Below are positions 17,587-25,827 of a DNA stretch of 64,000 nucleotides, piece after piece; within the stretch, counting starts at the first letter, position 1, and every line of letters starts with the position of its first letter. This DNA comes from Vicinamibacterales bacterium (GTDB taxonomy: Bacteria > Acidobacteriota > Vicinamibacteria > Vicinamibacterales > UBA8438). The notes beneath the pieces are model-generated. The model made no database searches. It saw nothing but the letters and a program-made list of their open reading frames with translations, and was not told the DNA's origin. Where the stretch lies: positions 22,594 through 86,593 of the forward strand of contig CALLXD010000037.1 in assembly GCA_937766455.1 (NCBI GenBank). Reading direction: 5' to 3'. A program made the position numbers and the translations under genes.

Positions 17587-18207
17587 ATGCGTCTAATACA
17601 AGTAGGTATCGGAATCGTGGCGCTGGCACTGAGCGCCAGCGTAGCAACAGCCCAAGATCGTCCATTGAGCCCGCGTGGCCAGGCGTCGACGCAAGTCGGA
17701 GGGAGCTACGACTCAGAGGGCGCGTTCTCCGGCGGCAAATGGGTCGACATCGACTATGGTCGACCGATTCTACGGGGACGGGCCGACATGTTCGGCACGG
17801 GTGCCGACTACGCCACGAAGATTTACGCGGGTGCCCCGATCTGGCGAGTTGGCGCGGATGTCACCACCCGGATCACCACTGAAGCGGACCTCGTCTTCGA
17901 CGGTAAGACGCTGGCGGCTGGCGAGTACAGCGTCTTTGCCGACCTGTCGGACCCGAAGGCGTGGACACTGGTGTTCTCGACCCTGGGCGCCAAGCAGAGC
18001 TTCCGCGAAGAAACGGAGAACGCGGTATGGGGTGGTTACGGCTACACGACCGACCTCGACGTCCTGCGCGCCCCCATGATGGTGTCTGAGCATCCGGTCA
18101 GTGCGGACCAGCTTGTCGTGGCCTTTACCGACATGACCCAGCAGGGTGGCAGCTTGACCGTCTGGTTCTCCAACCAGATTGCGACCATCCCGTTCACCGC
18201 CCGCTAG
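17587..18207 (+). CDS. DUF2911 domain exported protein
   Basis: A 206-residue protein with a clear signal peptide ending SVATA-QD. The mature part begins LSPRGQASTQVGG and continues with the DUF2911 pattern: WVDIDYGRPILRGR, PIWRVGADVTTRITTEADL, LAAGEYSVFADL. The family is common in Bacteroidota and Acidobacteriota; its function is unknown. The start at 17587 is chosen for the ggagaga ribosome site and the signal peptide; an upstream start at 17524 would add 21 residues before the signal. It is followed by a strong terminator, so it is probably a single-gene unit. Confidence 0.88.
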   Translation: MRLIQVGIGIVALALSASVATAQDRPLSPRGQASTQVGGSYDSEGAFSGGKWVDIDYGRPILRGRADMFGTGADYATKIYAGAPIWRVGADVTTRITTEADLVFDGKTLAAGEYSVFADLSDPKAWTLVFSTLGAKQSFREETENAVWGGYGYTTDLDVLRAPMMVSEHPVSADQLVVAFTDMTQQGGSLTVWFSNQIATIPFTAR

Positions 18208-18230
18208 TCGTCGGGCGCACCATGCGTGTC

Positions 18231-18274
18231 AGCGGCACGGCCGTGATCCTTCATGGCCGTGCCGCTTCTTTTTT
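18231..18274 (+). terminator. Strong rho-independent terminator after the DUF2911 gene
   Basis: AGCGGCACGGCC (18231-18242) and GGCCGTGCCGCT (18255-18266) form a perfect 12-bp stem with a 12-nt loop, followed by TCTTTTTT (18267-18274). Confidence 0.9.
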
Positions 18275-18294
18275 GCCAGGTGGACTCCACGCTC

Positions 18295-19095
18295 ATGTCA
18301 AACGACGCTCACGCGCGACCGTCCGGCGATGCGCCGGAACCGCTCTACGACATTGCCACGCCGACGCCGACGCACGCCGAGCTCGCGCGCACGCTCGTCT
18401 CGCGGATCACGACCGGGACGCTGTGTACCCTGGCGAGCGAGCCTGAGGGTTATCCCTACGGCTCCTTCGTGACGGTGGCGTTCGACGCGGGCAACCCGGT
18501 GTTCCTCGTCAGCACCATGGCCGAGCACACGCGCAACCTGCAGGGAGACCCACGAGCGTCGTTGCTGGTGGCCGAGACCGGCTCTGGCGACCCGCTGGCC
18601 AATGGCAGAGTGACCCTACTCGGGCCCTGTGCACGGGTGGACGGCGATGGCGGCAGCGCCCGCACCGCGTTCCTCGCCACCCATCCCAACGCGGCCTACT
18701 ACGTTGACTTCGGCGACTTCGCGTTCTGGCGGCTCAGCGTCGAATCAATCCGCTACATCGGTGGGTACGGGCGCATGTCCTGGGTAGAGGCCATCGACTG
18801 GCATGCCGCAGAGCCGGATCCGCTGGCCGAGTCGGCCGCTGGCATCATTGCGCATATGAATGACGACCATGCCGACGCCTTGCCGCTCTACTGCCAGGCG
18901 TTCTCACGGGCGACCAACATCACCGAGGCCAGCATGACCGGCGTCGACCGCTACGGTTTCGAGATGTCGGTGGTGACGAGCGAGGGACCGCGACCGGTTC
19001 GCGTCGCGTTCCCGGAGCCGGTCACGACGTCTGAGCAGGTTCGAACCGTCCTCGTGGCGATGTTGAAGACGGCGCGCACGACACCCCGTACGTGA
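18295..19095 (+). CDS. HugZ-like pyridoxamine 5'-phosphate oxidase family protein with DUF2470 domain
   Basis: A 266-residue protein. The N-terminal part has the split-barrel FMN/heme-binding fold (TLCTLASEPEGYPYGSFVTVAFD, PVFLVSTMAEHTRNL, ASLLVAETG). The C-terminal part is a DUF2470-type domain (GIIAHMNDDHADALPLYCQAF). This combination is seen in HugZ-like heme oxygenases and in related proteins of unknown role. The start at 18295 is preferred because the upstream ATG at 18253 lies inside the terminator hairpin. Confidence 0.82.
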   Translation: MSNDAHARPSGDAPEPLYDIATPTPTHAELARTLVSRITTGTLCTLASEPEGYPYGSFVTVAFDAGNPVFLVSTMAEHTRNLQGDPRASLLVAETGSGDPLANGRVTLLGPCARVDGDGGSARTAFLATHPNAAYYVDFGDFAFWRLSVESIRYIGGYGRMSWVEAIDWHAAEPDPLAESAAGIIAHMNDDHADALPLYCQAFSRATNITEASMTGVDRYGFEMSVVTSEGPRPVRVAFPEPVTTSEQVRTVLVAMLKTARTTPRT

Positions 19096-19099
19096 GGGC

Positions 19100-19134
19100 C
19101 TGATCCCCTCCCCCAGGCAGGGAGAAGGGATCAG
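19100..19134. terminator. Candidate hairpin between convergent genes
   Basis: CTGATCCC and GGGATCAG pair, with an inner CTCCC/GGGAG extension and a small bulge. There is no T-run, so it may be a rho-independent-like stem or only an mRNA end. It sits between the HugZ-like gene and the convergent hypothetical gene. Confidence 0.4.
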
Positions 19135-19198
19135 CCGCCTGGTGCTACCCGCCTCGCGATCCACCGGCGACCGCGCGACGCGCGGAGGATTCCAGACG

Positions 19199-19741
19199 CT
19201 AGGGAACCATCAGGTGAGCTTCGGTCGTACCCGCCGCCATGATGAACGCGCCGCCAGCCTCTCGGTTGTCGGGGAAGCCTGATGCCGCGGTACCGCCCGG
19301 CATGGCGATCGTCGTGTGCACACCGGCGCTCATCTGATCGGCGCCGTTCATCGAACGAAACCAGGAACCGTATTCCACGTCCTCGCGGGTGCCTGCCGCG
19401 GCCGCGGCAGCCACAAGCGCGCGCTCACTGGCGGCGTCGGTGCTGTCGGCACGGAAACGTCTGTTCTGGGCAACGCGATCGAGATTCACGAGGCTCGTGC
19501 ACTGCACCGCGAACGCTGGCCGGTCGCGCTGGTCAGCCCGGCTGTAGCAGACGATCTTGTTGGTACCTTCCTTGATCGTCGTATACGTGTGATCACCGGC
19601 CCACTTCACCACACTGGCGTCGTCACGGCCGCGTCGGGGTGCCGCGGCCAACGACGTCTCGATGAGTTCCGCGTTCGATTGTGCGTGGGCCCCGGTCGCG
19701 AATGCCGCGATGCCAACGACAAGAAGTACGATGCGCTTCAT
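19199..19741 (-). CDS. Hypothetical exported protein
   Basis: A 180-residue protein with a signal peptide (MKRIVLLVVGIAAFATGAHA-Q). The mature part has two cysteines (KIVCYSRAD and VQCTSLVNL) that may form a disulfide. I do not recognise the family. The start at 19741 gives a normal signal peptide; 20 more codons are open upstream but look non-coding. Confidence 0.65.
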   Translation of the reverse strand: MKRIVLLVVGIAAFATGAHAQSNAELIETSLAAAPRRGRDDASVVKWAGDHTYTTIKEGTNKIVCYSRADQRDRPAFAVQCTSLVNLDRVAQNRRFRADSTDAASERALVAAAAAAGTREDVEYGSWFRSMNGADQMSAGVHTTIAMPGGTAASGFPDNREAGGAFIMAAGTTEAHLMVP

Positions 19742-19919
19742 GAGGTTACCTCTGTTGAAACCGATATGGACGAACTGACCCGACCTGAACGGGTCTGTCA
19801 ATAATACGACGGGGATCGGTCGAAACGCTTACGCAAATGCGACCAACCGGCCAGGTTCGGTCGGGACCGGTGGCATTGATCACAGAGCGGGGACATGGTT
19901 TCCCAGGACCTGGGTCACA

Positions 19920-20966
19920 ATGGCACGCATGGTGAGTCCACTCTGGACCGACCGGGTGACCTGCGTGGTGGCAACCGCGCTGCTCGGCGCCGCGGCACTG
20001 GCCCTCGGGTGCGGGGGCAGCGCGACGACGGAGCGCGGGGCGGACGCCTTGGAGGCGACTTCCACGGACTATCCGAATGGCCCGATCACCATCATCGCGC
20101 CAGCGAACCCAGGCGGGGGATGGGATCAGACGGCCCGGCAGATTCAGCAGGTCCTGACGGAGGTTGGCGTACTGGGCGTTCCCGTTGAGGTGGTGAATCG
20201 GGGCGGCGCCGGCGGCACCATCGGGTTGTCCGACCTTGTCACTCGACATCGCAACAATCCCCATACCCTGATGGTCTTCGGACAGGTCATGCTGGGCGCC
20301 ATCCGCACGAACAACAGCCCGGTATCGATCGTGGACACCGTACCGCTGGCACGGCTGCTCAACGAGTATGAAGTCGTGGCGGTGCCGGCCGACGCGCCCT
20401 ACCAGACATTCGAAGAACTGATTGACGACTTCCGACGGAACCCAGAGGGCATCAGCTGGGCTGGTGGGTCAGCTGGCGGTATCGACCACGTCCTTGTCGG
20501 ACTGCTCGCCTTGGCCGCCGGGATCGACCCGAGCCGCGTGAACTACATTGCCCATGCCGGGGGCGGTGAAGCGGCGGTGGCCGTCATGGGAAGCCATGTC
20601 TCGGCGGGGGTGTCCGGCTTTGGCGAGTGGAAGTCCTACGTGGGCACCGGCCGCATGCGTCTACTGGCCGTGTCGGCGGCCGAACGGATCGACGGTGACG
20701 ATACGCCAACCATCCGAGAGGGCGGCCTCGACGTGGCGATCGCCAACTGGCGCGGTATCGTCGCCCCACCGGGAATCGATGACGAAGCCCGGGACTGGCT
20801 GGTCGCGGCGCTCTCCCGCATGCGCGATTCCGAAGCGTGGCAAGAGATCTTGCGCACCAATGAGTGGGAAGACAGCTTCCTGACTGGCGACGCGCTCGAT
20901 CGGTTCCTGACCGAGGAGCGAGCGACCGCCGACGAGGTGCTGCGCTCGATCGGCCTGGTCCGATAG
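19920..20966 (+). CDS. tctC: Tripartite tricarboxylate transporter substrate-binding protein (TctC/Bug family)
   Basis: A 348-residue protein with a lipoprotein-like signal (LALGCGG). The mature part begins ITIIAPANPGGGWDQTARQIQ, the standard Bug/TctC opening, followed by VEVVNRGGAGGTIGLSDLV. It binds a carboxylate outside the membrane and gives it to TctAB. The substrate cannot be told from sequence. It is the first gene of a complete tctCBA operon, with 15 bases to tctB. Confidence 0.92.
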   Translation: MARMVSPLWTDRVTCVVATALLGAAALALGCGGSATTERGADALEATSTDYPNGPITIIAPANPGGGWDQTARQIQQVLTEVGVLGVPVEVVNRGGAGGTIGLSDLVTRHRNNPHTLMVFGQVMLGAIRTNNSPVSIVDTVPLARLLNEYEVVAVPADAPYQTFEELIDDFRRNPEGISWAGGSAGGIDHVLVGLLALAAGIDPSRVNYIAHAGGGEAAVAVMGSHVSAGVSGFGEWKSYVGTGRMRLLAVSAAERIDGDDTPTIREGGLDVAIANWRGIVAPPGIDDEARDWLVAALSRMRDSEAWQEILRTNEWEDSFLTGDALDRFLTEERATADEVLRSIGLVR

Positions 20967-20981
20967 GGGCACGCCATACCT

Positions 20982-21416
20982 ATGTCACCGGACCAGCGGC
21001 TGGCCGCCGTCCTCATCGCCGGCGGCGCGGCCTACCTGGTTGGGGCGTTCCAGATCGGCACACTCGCTGGGCAATACGCAGCCGTGGGCCCGCGGGTATT
21101 CCCACTGATCGTCGGAGTCGGCCTTCTCGGAACCGCAGCCTGGATGGCTGTGCCGACCGCCGTACCCACGCAGCTGCCACCGGTGCGCTGGCGGGTGGCG
21201 GCGGCCAGCGCATTCGTCTTTCTCGCCTACATCGGAGCCCTGCAGGTGGTGGGATATCTCGTGGCGACGACCGTGTTCATCGTGGTCGAGTCCAGACTAC
21301 TCGGCAGTCGTGCCTGGACTCGCGACGCAATCGTCAGCCTGGCCATCACGGCGGCGGTCTTTGGCGTCTTTCGACTCCTTCTCGGACTCAGGCTGCCAGC
21401 CGGCCTCCTCGGATAA
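20982..21416 (+). CDS. tctB: Tripartite tricarboxylate transporter small membrane subunit (TctB)
   Basis: A 144-residue protein with four membrane helices, the size and layout of TctB (GAAYLVGAFQIGTLAG, YAAVGPRVFPLIVGVGLL typical of the family, RVAAASAFVFLAYIGALQ, VGYLVATTVF). It forms the membrane complex with TctA. One base separates its stop from the tctA start codon. Confidence 0.88.
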   Translation: MSPDQRLAAVLIAGGAAYLVGAFQIGTLAGQYAAVGPRVFPLIVGVGLLGTAAWMAVPTAVPTQLPPVRWRVAAASAFVFLAYIGALQVVGYLVATTVFIVVESRLLGSRAWTRDAIVSLAITAAVFGVFRLLLGLRLPAGLLG

Positions 21417-21417
21417 C

Positions 21418-22917
21418 GTGTCGGCCCTGGCTCAGCTCGGCGACAATCTGGCCCTGGGCTTCAGCGCGGCCCTCGCGCCGCTGAACCTGCTGCTCGGCCT
21501 GGCGGGCGTCATCATGGGTACCGCCATCGGCGTCCTGCCAGGCATCGGTCCGGCGCTCACCATTTCTCTCCTGTTACCGCTGACCTTCGGAATGGACCCG
21601 GTCGGTGCGTTCATTCTGTTCGGCGGCATTTACTACGGCGCGATGTACGGCGGGTCGACCACCTCGATTCTCGTGCGCATGCCGGGGGAGGCCTCCAGTG
21701 TCATGACGGCACTTGACGGCTACGCAATGACGCGCCAGGGCCGTGGCGGCGCGGCGCTGGCCACGGCCGCCATCGGGTCCTTTGTCGCCGGCACGTTCGC
21801 GACCGTGATGCTCATGCTCATGGCGCCGGCACTGGTTGAGGTCGCGCTGGGGTTTGGCCCGACAGAGTACTTCGCGCTCATGATGCTGGCGCTCACGGCG
21901 TTGAGTGGGATGGCCGGACACGCGCCCGCCAAGGGCGCGTTCGCGACGTTCTTGGGGTTGGCGATCGGAACTATCGGGATCGACCTCCAGACGGGACAGG
22001 CGCGCTTCACGTTCGGCGTTCCGGGGCTACTGGGCGGCCTGAACGTGGTCATCGTCACCGTCGGACTCTTCGCGGTGGGCGAAGTGTTCTGGCATGCGGC
22101 GCAGCCGCGGACGTCCGGCGAGGAGCCGGCTCAGCTGGGTGGGCCCGTCCGACTCACCCGAGAGGATTGGCGCCGCTCGGTACCCGCCTGGTGCCGGGGG
22201 ACCGTGATCGGGTTCTTCACCGGCGTCCTGCCGGGTGCGGGCGCCACCGTGGCGAGCTTCCTCTCCTACGCCGCGGAACAACGAGTATCGAGAACCCCCG
22301 AGGAGTTCGGGCGCGGGGCCATCGAGGGTGTTGCCGGTCCGGAGGCGGCGAACAACGCCAGCGCCGGTGGCAGCTTGGTACCCCTGCTTGCTTTGGGGAT
22401 TCCCGGCTCCGGCACCACGGCCGTCATGCTGGCCGCGTTCCAGATGTACGGGCTACAGCCCGGGCCGTTGCTGTTCACCCAACAATCGGGACTGATCTGG
22501 GGGCTGATTGCCAGCCTGTACGTCTCAAACGTGTTGCTGCTGGTCCTCAACCTGCCACTGATTCGCGTGTGGGTGCGTCTGCTGCAGGTACCAAGGTCGT
22601 TGCTCTTCGCTGCCGTTCTGGTATTTGCCACCCTGGGGGTCTATTCCCTGAACAACAGTGTGTTCGATGTGGTGGTGGTCTATGTGCTGGGCGTGATGGC
22701 CTTCTTCATGCGGCGTCACGGTCTTCCCCTGGCGCCGACGGTGCTCGGGGTGGTGCTGGGGCCGTTGCTCGAGCAGCACTTTCGCCGGGCCATGGCGATC
22801 TCCGGTGGAGATCCAACCGTGTTCTTCACGCGTCCCGTCTCGGCCGCGATACTCGCGCTCGCGGTGGCGGTCTTGGTGGTGCCGGCGATTGTGCGGGCAC
22901 GGGCCGCCCGACACTAG
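21418..22917 (+). CDS. tctA: Tripartite tricarboxylate transporter large permease (TctA)
   Basis: A 499-residue polytopic permease. GTG at 21418 is chosen because it follows the tctB stop directly and gives the normal family length; the frame is open earlier, but that part overlaps tctB. The TctA signature is plain: GVIMGTAIGVLPGIGPALT, YGAMYGGSTTSILVRMPGE, and in the second half FFTGVLPGAGATVASFLSY and LLALGIPGSGTTAVML. It carries substrate with sodium or protons. Confidence 0.93.
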   Translation: MSALAQLGDNLALGFSAALAPLNLLLGLAGVIMGTAIGVLPGIGPALTISLLLPLTFGMDPVGAFILFGGIYYGAMYGGSTTSILVRMPGEASSVMTALDGYAMTRQGRGGAALATAAIGSFVAGTFATVMLMLMAPALVEVALGFGPTEYFALMMLALTALSGMAGHAPAKGAFATFLGLAIGTIGIDLQTGQARFTFGVPGLLGGLNVVIVTVGLFAVGEVFWHAAQPRTSGEEPAQLGGPVRLTREDWRRSVPAWCRGTVIGFFTGVLPGAGATVASFLSYAAEQRVSRTPEEFGRGAIEGVAGPEAANNASAGGSLVPLLALGIPGSGTTAVMLAAFQMYGLQPGPLLFTQQSGLIWGLIASLYVSNVLLLVLNLPLIRVWVRLLQVPRSLLFAAVLVFATLGVYSLNNSVFDVVVVYVLGVMAFFMRRHGLPLAPTVLGVVLGPLLEQHFRRAMAISGGDPTVFFTRPVSAAILALAVAVLVVPAIVRARAARH

Positions 22918-22943
22918 CGGCGGCGTGAAACCTCGCGCTCGTC

Positions 22944-23870
22944 TCACCTGTCGCCGGTGGAATCGGGGGCCGGATCGGCGTTCTCGCTCGTAGACACGCT
23001 GAACTGGCGATAGTTGCCGTAGCGCGCGGTGCTGCTGGTTCGGCTCCCTCCGCGCTGCGAATAGCGCTCCCGCATCTCGGTCGGGACCCACAGCGCCACG
23101 TCGGGGTTGCTCGCAAAGGTGACCGAGGCGACCGCCTCCGTCGCCGGCACCTCTCGGCCGAAGGCTGGGTGGTTCAGCGTGATCTCGGTTTCGAAGACCG
23201 TGCCCTCCACCGGATCGATGCAGAACCGTCCCTCTGAAGGCAGGTTGATGTTCTGGTACCCCCGCGTGAGCGTGGGTGTCTCGATTTCCACGTAGCGGAT
23301 GTTCCAGGCTGATGGGTGGTCGTCACAACCGACCCCGTCGTGGTCGAACCGAAACCGGCCCGTGTTGGAGGGGAGTAGGTACGACAATGCGTAGGTTGGA
23401 ATGTTGAAGGTACGACTGGTGTTTCCTAGATTGTACCGAGAGCTCTCTTCGACGATGCGCCGAGCCCGCGCCACGGCGGTCGTCGTATCGTCGAGAAACA
23501 GCGAGGCCAGACGGTCCTGGCGGTCCCGCACCCGTTGGCCATTGACCTCGAACACATCGCGGAAACCGGTCCACGCGGCATCCTCTCCGAGTCGGACCAG
23601 CAGGAACTCTGAGCGCAACCGTGTTCGGGTGGGGTTCGCACGGCCCCGCCGAAAGTCGGACTGACGATAATCCTCCTCCGTGACCACCGTCGACAGGGCT
23701 GTGACGTACAGCTCGACGTAGGCGGACGCGCGGGCGATCACCTCGTCGACCGTCAGGGACTCCTGCCGCGCCGCGTGCGTCGGCGCGGCCAGCACGCCGA
23801 CCAGCATCAGAATCGCCGGGCCGCGGCGACACCGGCCAAGACGAAGACCCGCGCGCTGAACATCCCGCAT
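22944..23870 (-). CDS. Hypothetical exported protein
   Basis: A 308-residue protein with a signal peptide (a hydrophobic run PAILMLVGVLAAPTHA). The mature part has no motif I recognise; it contains a segment rich in DDTTTAVARAR, a beta-rich middle (NIRYVEIETPTLTRGYQN) and two cysteines (VGCDDHP and GRFCIDP). Its downstream half has features of a large beta-sandwich, as in exported proteins of unknown function in Acidobacteriota. The ATG at 23870 is preferred over the open sequence further up. Confidence 0.6.
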   Translation of the reverse strand: MRDVQRAGLRLGRCRRGPAILMLVGVLAAPTHAARQESLTVDEVIARASAYVELYVTALSTVVTEEDYRQSDFRRGRANPTRTRLRSEFLLVRLGEDAAWTGFRDVFEVNGQRVRDRQDRLASLFLDDTTTAVARARRIVEESSRYNLGNTSRTFNIPTYALSYLLPSNTGRFRFDHDGVGCDDHPSAWNIRYVEIETPTLTRGYQNINLPSEGRFCIDPVEGTVFETEITLNHPAFGREVPATEAVASVTFASNPDVALWVPTEMRERYSQRGGSRTSSTARYGNYRQFSVSTSENADPAPDSTGDR

Positions 23871-23974
23871 GTCGGGCAGTATACGCCTCGGAATACACCG
23901 CGAGAGAGGGCCAGGCGTAGTCAGGTCCCCGTCGTCCAACGGGTAACGAGCGCGGGAGTCGGCCGGACGCGCGT

Positions 23975-25792
23975 CTACCCCGCGTCGGCGGACGAGGCAG
24001 GAATGTCGAGCCCGACCGCGCGCATGATCGCCAAGGCGTTGCTACGCGTCACCGGCCCAGGCTTGAGGCGGTAGTCGAAACGCATCTCGCCCTCGACCAG
24101 CGTGTCGTCAAAGTGCACGTTACACGTCTGTGGCGCCATGTCGTCGGCGATCTCAGCCAGGGCGAGGTCGTGCGTGGTGACAAGACCACCGGCTCGAAGC
24201 GAGAGCAGTGAGCGGAGCAGGCCACGCGCACCCTCGGTGCGGTCGTGCGAGTTGGTCCCGTGGAACAGCTCGTCGAACAAGAACAGGGTCGGCCCGGTTC
24301 GGGCGATAGCCACCACCTGACCCAATCGCAACACTTCGGCGTAGAAACGGGATCGACCCGCCTGCAACGAGTCTTCGATACGAAGCGTCGCGCCCAGCGA
24401 CGCGGGCGACAATCGCAACTGACGCGCCCGGACCGGCGCGCCCATGAGGGCCATCACGACACTGACGCCGAGGCTACGCAGCAACGTGGTCTTGCCGGAC
24501 ATATTCGAGCCGCTCACGATTTGGACCTGTGGCTCGACCCCCAAGGTCACGTCATTGGCGACAGCCTCGCTAACCGGAATCAGCGGATGAGCCAGCGCCT
24601 CCGCTTCGTAGATGGGTGGCGTCACCGCGTCAACCACGTCGGGGAACGGATCCGCGGGGTGCTCGTAGGCGTAGACGCTCAACGCGGACAGCGCTTCGAA
24701 TTCGCCGATCCCCTCGAGCCATCGTCCGATGTCAGCACCGTGGTGCGCTCGCCAGCGCTCGACCGCAAAGGCGAGATGCAGTTGCCAGAACAGGAGCAGC
24801 GCGATCGGGGTGAAGATGATGTTGTGGGCCCAATCGTGCCGCTCGAGCAACCGCTGCAGCTGCCGCACCGCCTCCGGAATCTCTCCGTCTGGCGTGCTGA
24901 GTGAGGCGCGGATCACCGACAATCGCGACGACGTCACCGACTCGGCCCTCACGATTCGGCAGACGGCCCCCAGGATGACCAGTTCTCGAGCGGGCCCGTC
25001 GGCAGCATGGAGCACGCCGTTCACCCGGGCAGCGAACTGACGGATACAGAGCGCGATGGCAAGCAGGGCGACCGTAGGCAACGCGATGGTCGCGCCCTGA
25101 TTCCACGCAAGAAACGTCAACGGGGTCACGACGGTCAACACGGCCGCGAGCACCTGTGGCCAGCGCCCAACGAGCGCGGGCGTGGCCGTCGCCCACCGCA
25201 CGAGCATGCCGGGGTCGACCGCCGCCCGCATGTCGGCACCCGCGGCGGCCAACTGCTCACGCATATCAACCCGGGGCCGCAGGTCGCGAACCGCCTCTTG
25301 GCGGTCCTGCACCGTCTTCCGGTCACCCGGTGTCAACAACCACGTGGCGAGGGTGGTCTCGCCGGTTCGGGTTTGCGCTGTGTTCAACAGTTGAAACAGG
25401 GACCCGGTTCCGAACAGGTCGAGATCCTGACTGAACAGATGATCGGGGTCGGCGAACTGGTCGCCGCTCGCGCCCATGCCGGACCATCGGTCGTCGAGCC
25501 GCGCCAGGCCGTGCTCGTACCACGCGACCGCCCGGTGGACCCGGTCGCGGGCGAACAGCACCCGGTCGTGCGCCACAACCAATCCGATGAAGACGGCTAC
25601 CGGCGCCGCGAGCCACCAGACCGACATCCATCCGCCGTACACCACACCCCACGCGAGCACGGCTCCGGACAGAAACGTCGCAAGGCGGGCGTGGCTGATG
25701 CGGTCGGCGCGTTGCTCGAACGCGGCCGCGTCGCGTTGTCGTTCGGCCCGTAGCCGTTCGTACGTGCCTCGCGGTGTCGATGGTGTGGGCAC
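23975..25792 (-). CDS. MutS-family ATPase without mismatch-recognition domain
   Basis: A 605-residue protein; GTG at 25792 is preceded by AGGA and gives a start between the stop of the M14 gene and the coding region. The C-terminal MutS ATPase domain is complete: Walker A SGSNMSGKTTLLRSLG, the dimer-interface ASLGATLRIEDSLQAGRSRF, Walker B TLFLFDELFHGTNS and the LVTTHDLALAE switch. The N-terminus has no MutS domain I/II; instead it holds two pairs of hydrophobic segments (about residues 30-70 and 190-240), so the protein is probably membrane bound. It resembles the MutS-like proteins of unknown role. A mismatch-repair function is not supported. Confidence 0.85.
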   Translation of the reverse strand: MPTPSTPRGTYERLRAERQRDAAAFEQRADRISHARLATFLSGAVLAWGVVYGGWMSVWWLAAPVAVFIGLVVAHDRVLFARDRVHRAVAWYEHGLARLDDRWSGMGASGDQFADPDHLFSQDLDLFGTGSLFQLLNTAQTRTGETTLATWLLTPGDRKTVQDRQEAVRDLRPRVDMREQLAAAGADMRAAVDPGMLVRWATATPALVGRWPQVLAAVLTVVTPLTFLAWNQGATIALPTVALLAIALCIRQFAARVNGVLHAADGPARELVILGAVCRIVRAESVTSSRLSVIRASLSTPDGEIPEAVRQLQRLLERHDWAHNIIFTPIALLLFWQLHLAFAVERWRAHHGADIGRWLEGIGEFEALSALSVYAYEHPADPFPDVVDAVTPPIYEAEALAHPLIPVSEAVANDVTLGVEPQVQIVSGSNMSGKTTLLRSLGVSVVMALMGAPVRARQLRLSPASLGATLRIEDSLQAGRSRFYAEVLRLGQVVAIARTGPTLFLFDELFHGTNSHDRTEGARGLLRSLLSLRAGGLVTTHDLALAEIADDMAPQTCNVHFDDTLVEGEMRFDYRLKPGPVTRSNALAIMRAVGLDIPASSADAG

Positions 25793-25827
25793 CGTCTGTT
25801 CCTGCCTGGTGATCTGTGGGGGCCGGC

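Noticed and set aside
18253..18294. ATG at 18253 as start of the HugZ-like gene
   Set aside because: It lies within the terminator stem of the upstream gene.
21310..21417. Earlier start of tctA at 21310
   Set aside because: It overlaps tctB out of frame, and GTG 21418 directly follows the tctB stop and gives the usual length.
23975..25792. DNA mismatch repair mutS
   Set aside because: Domains I and II of MutS are absent and membrane segments are present.
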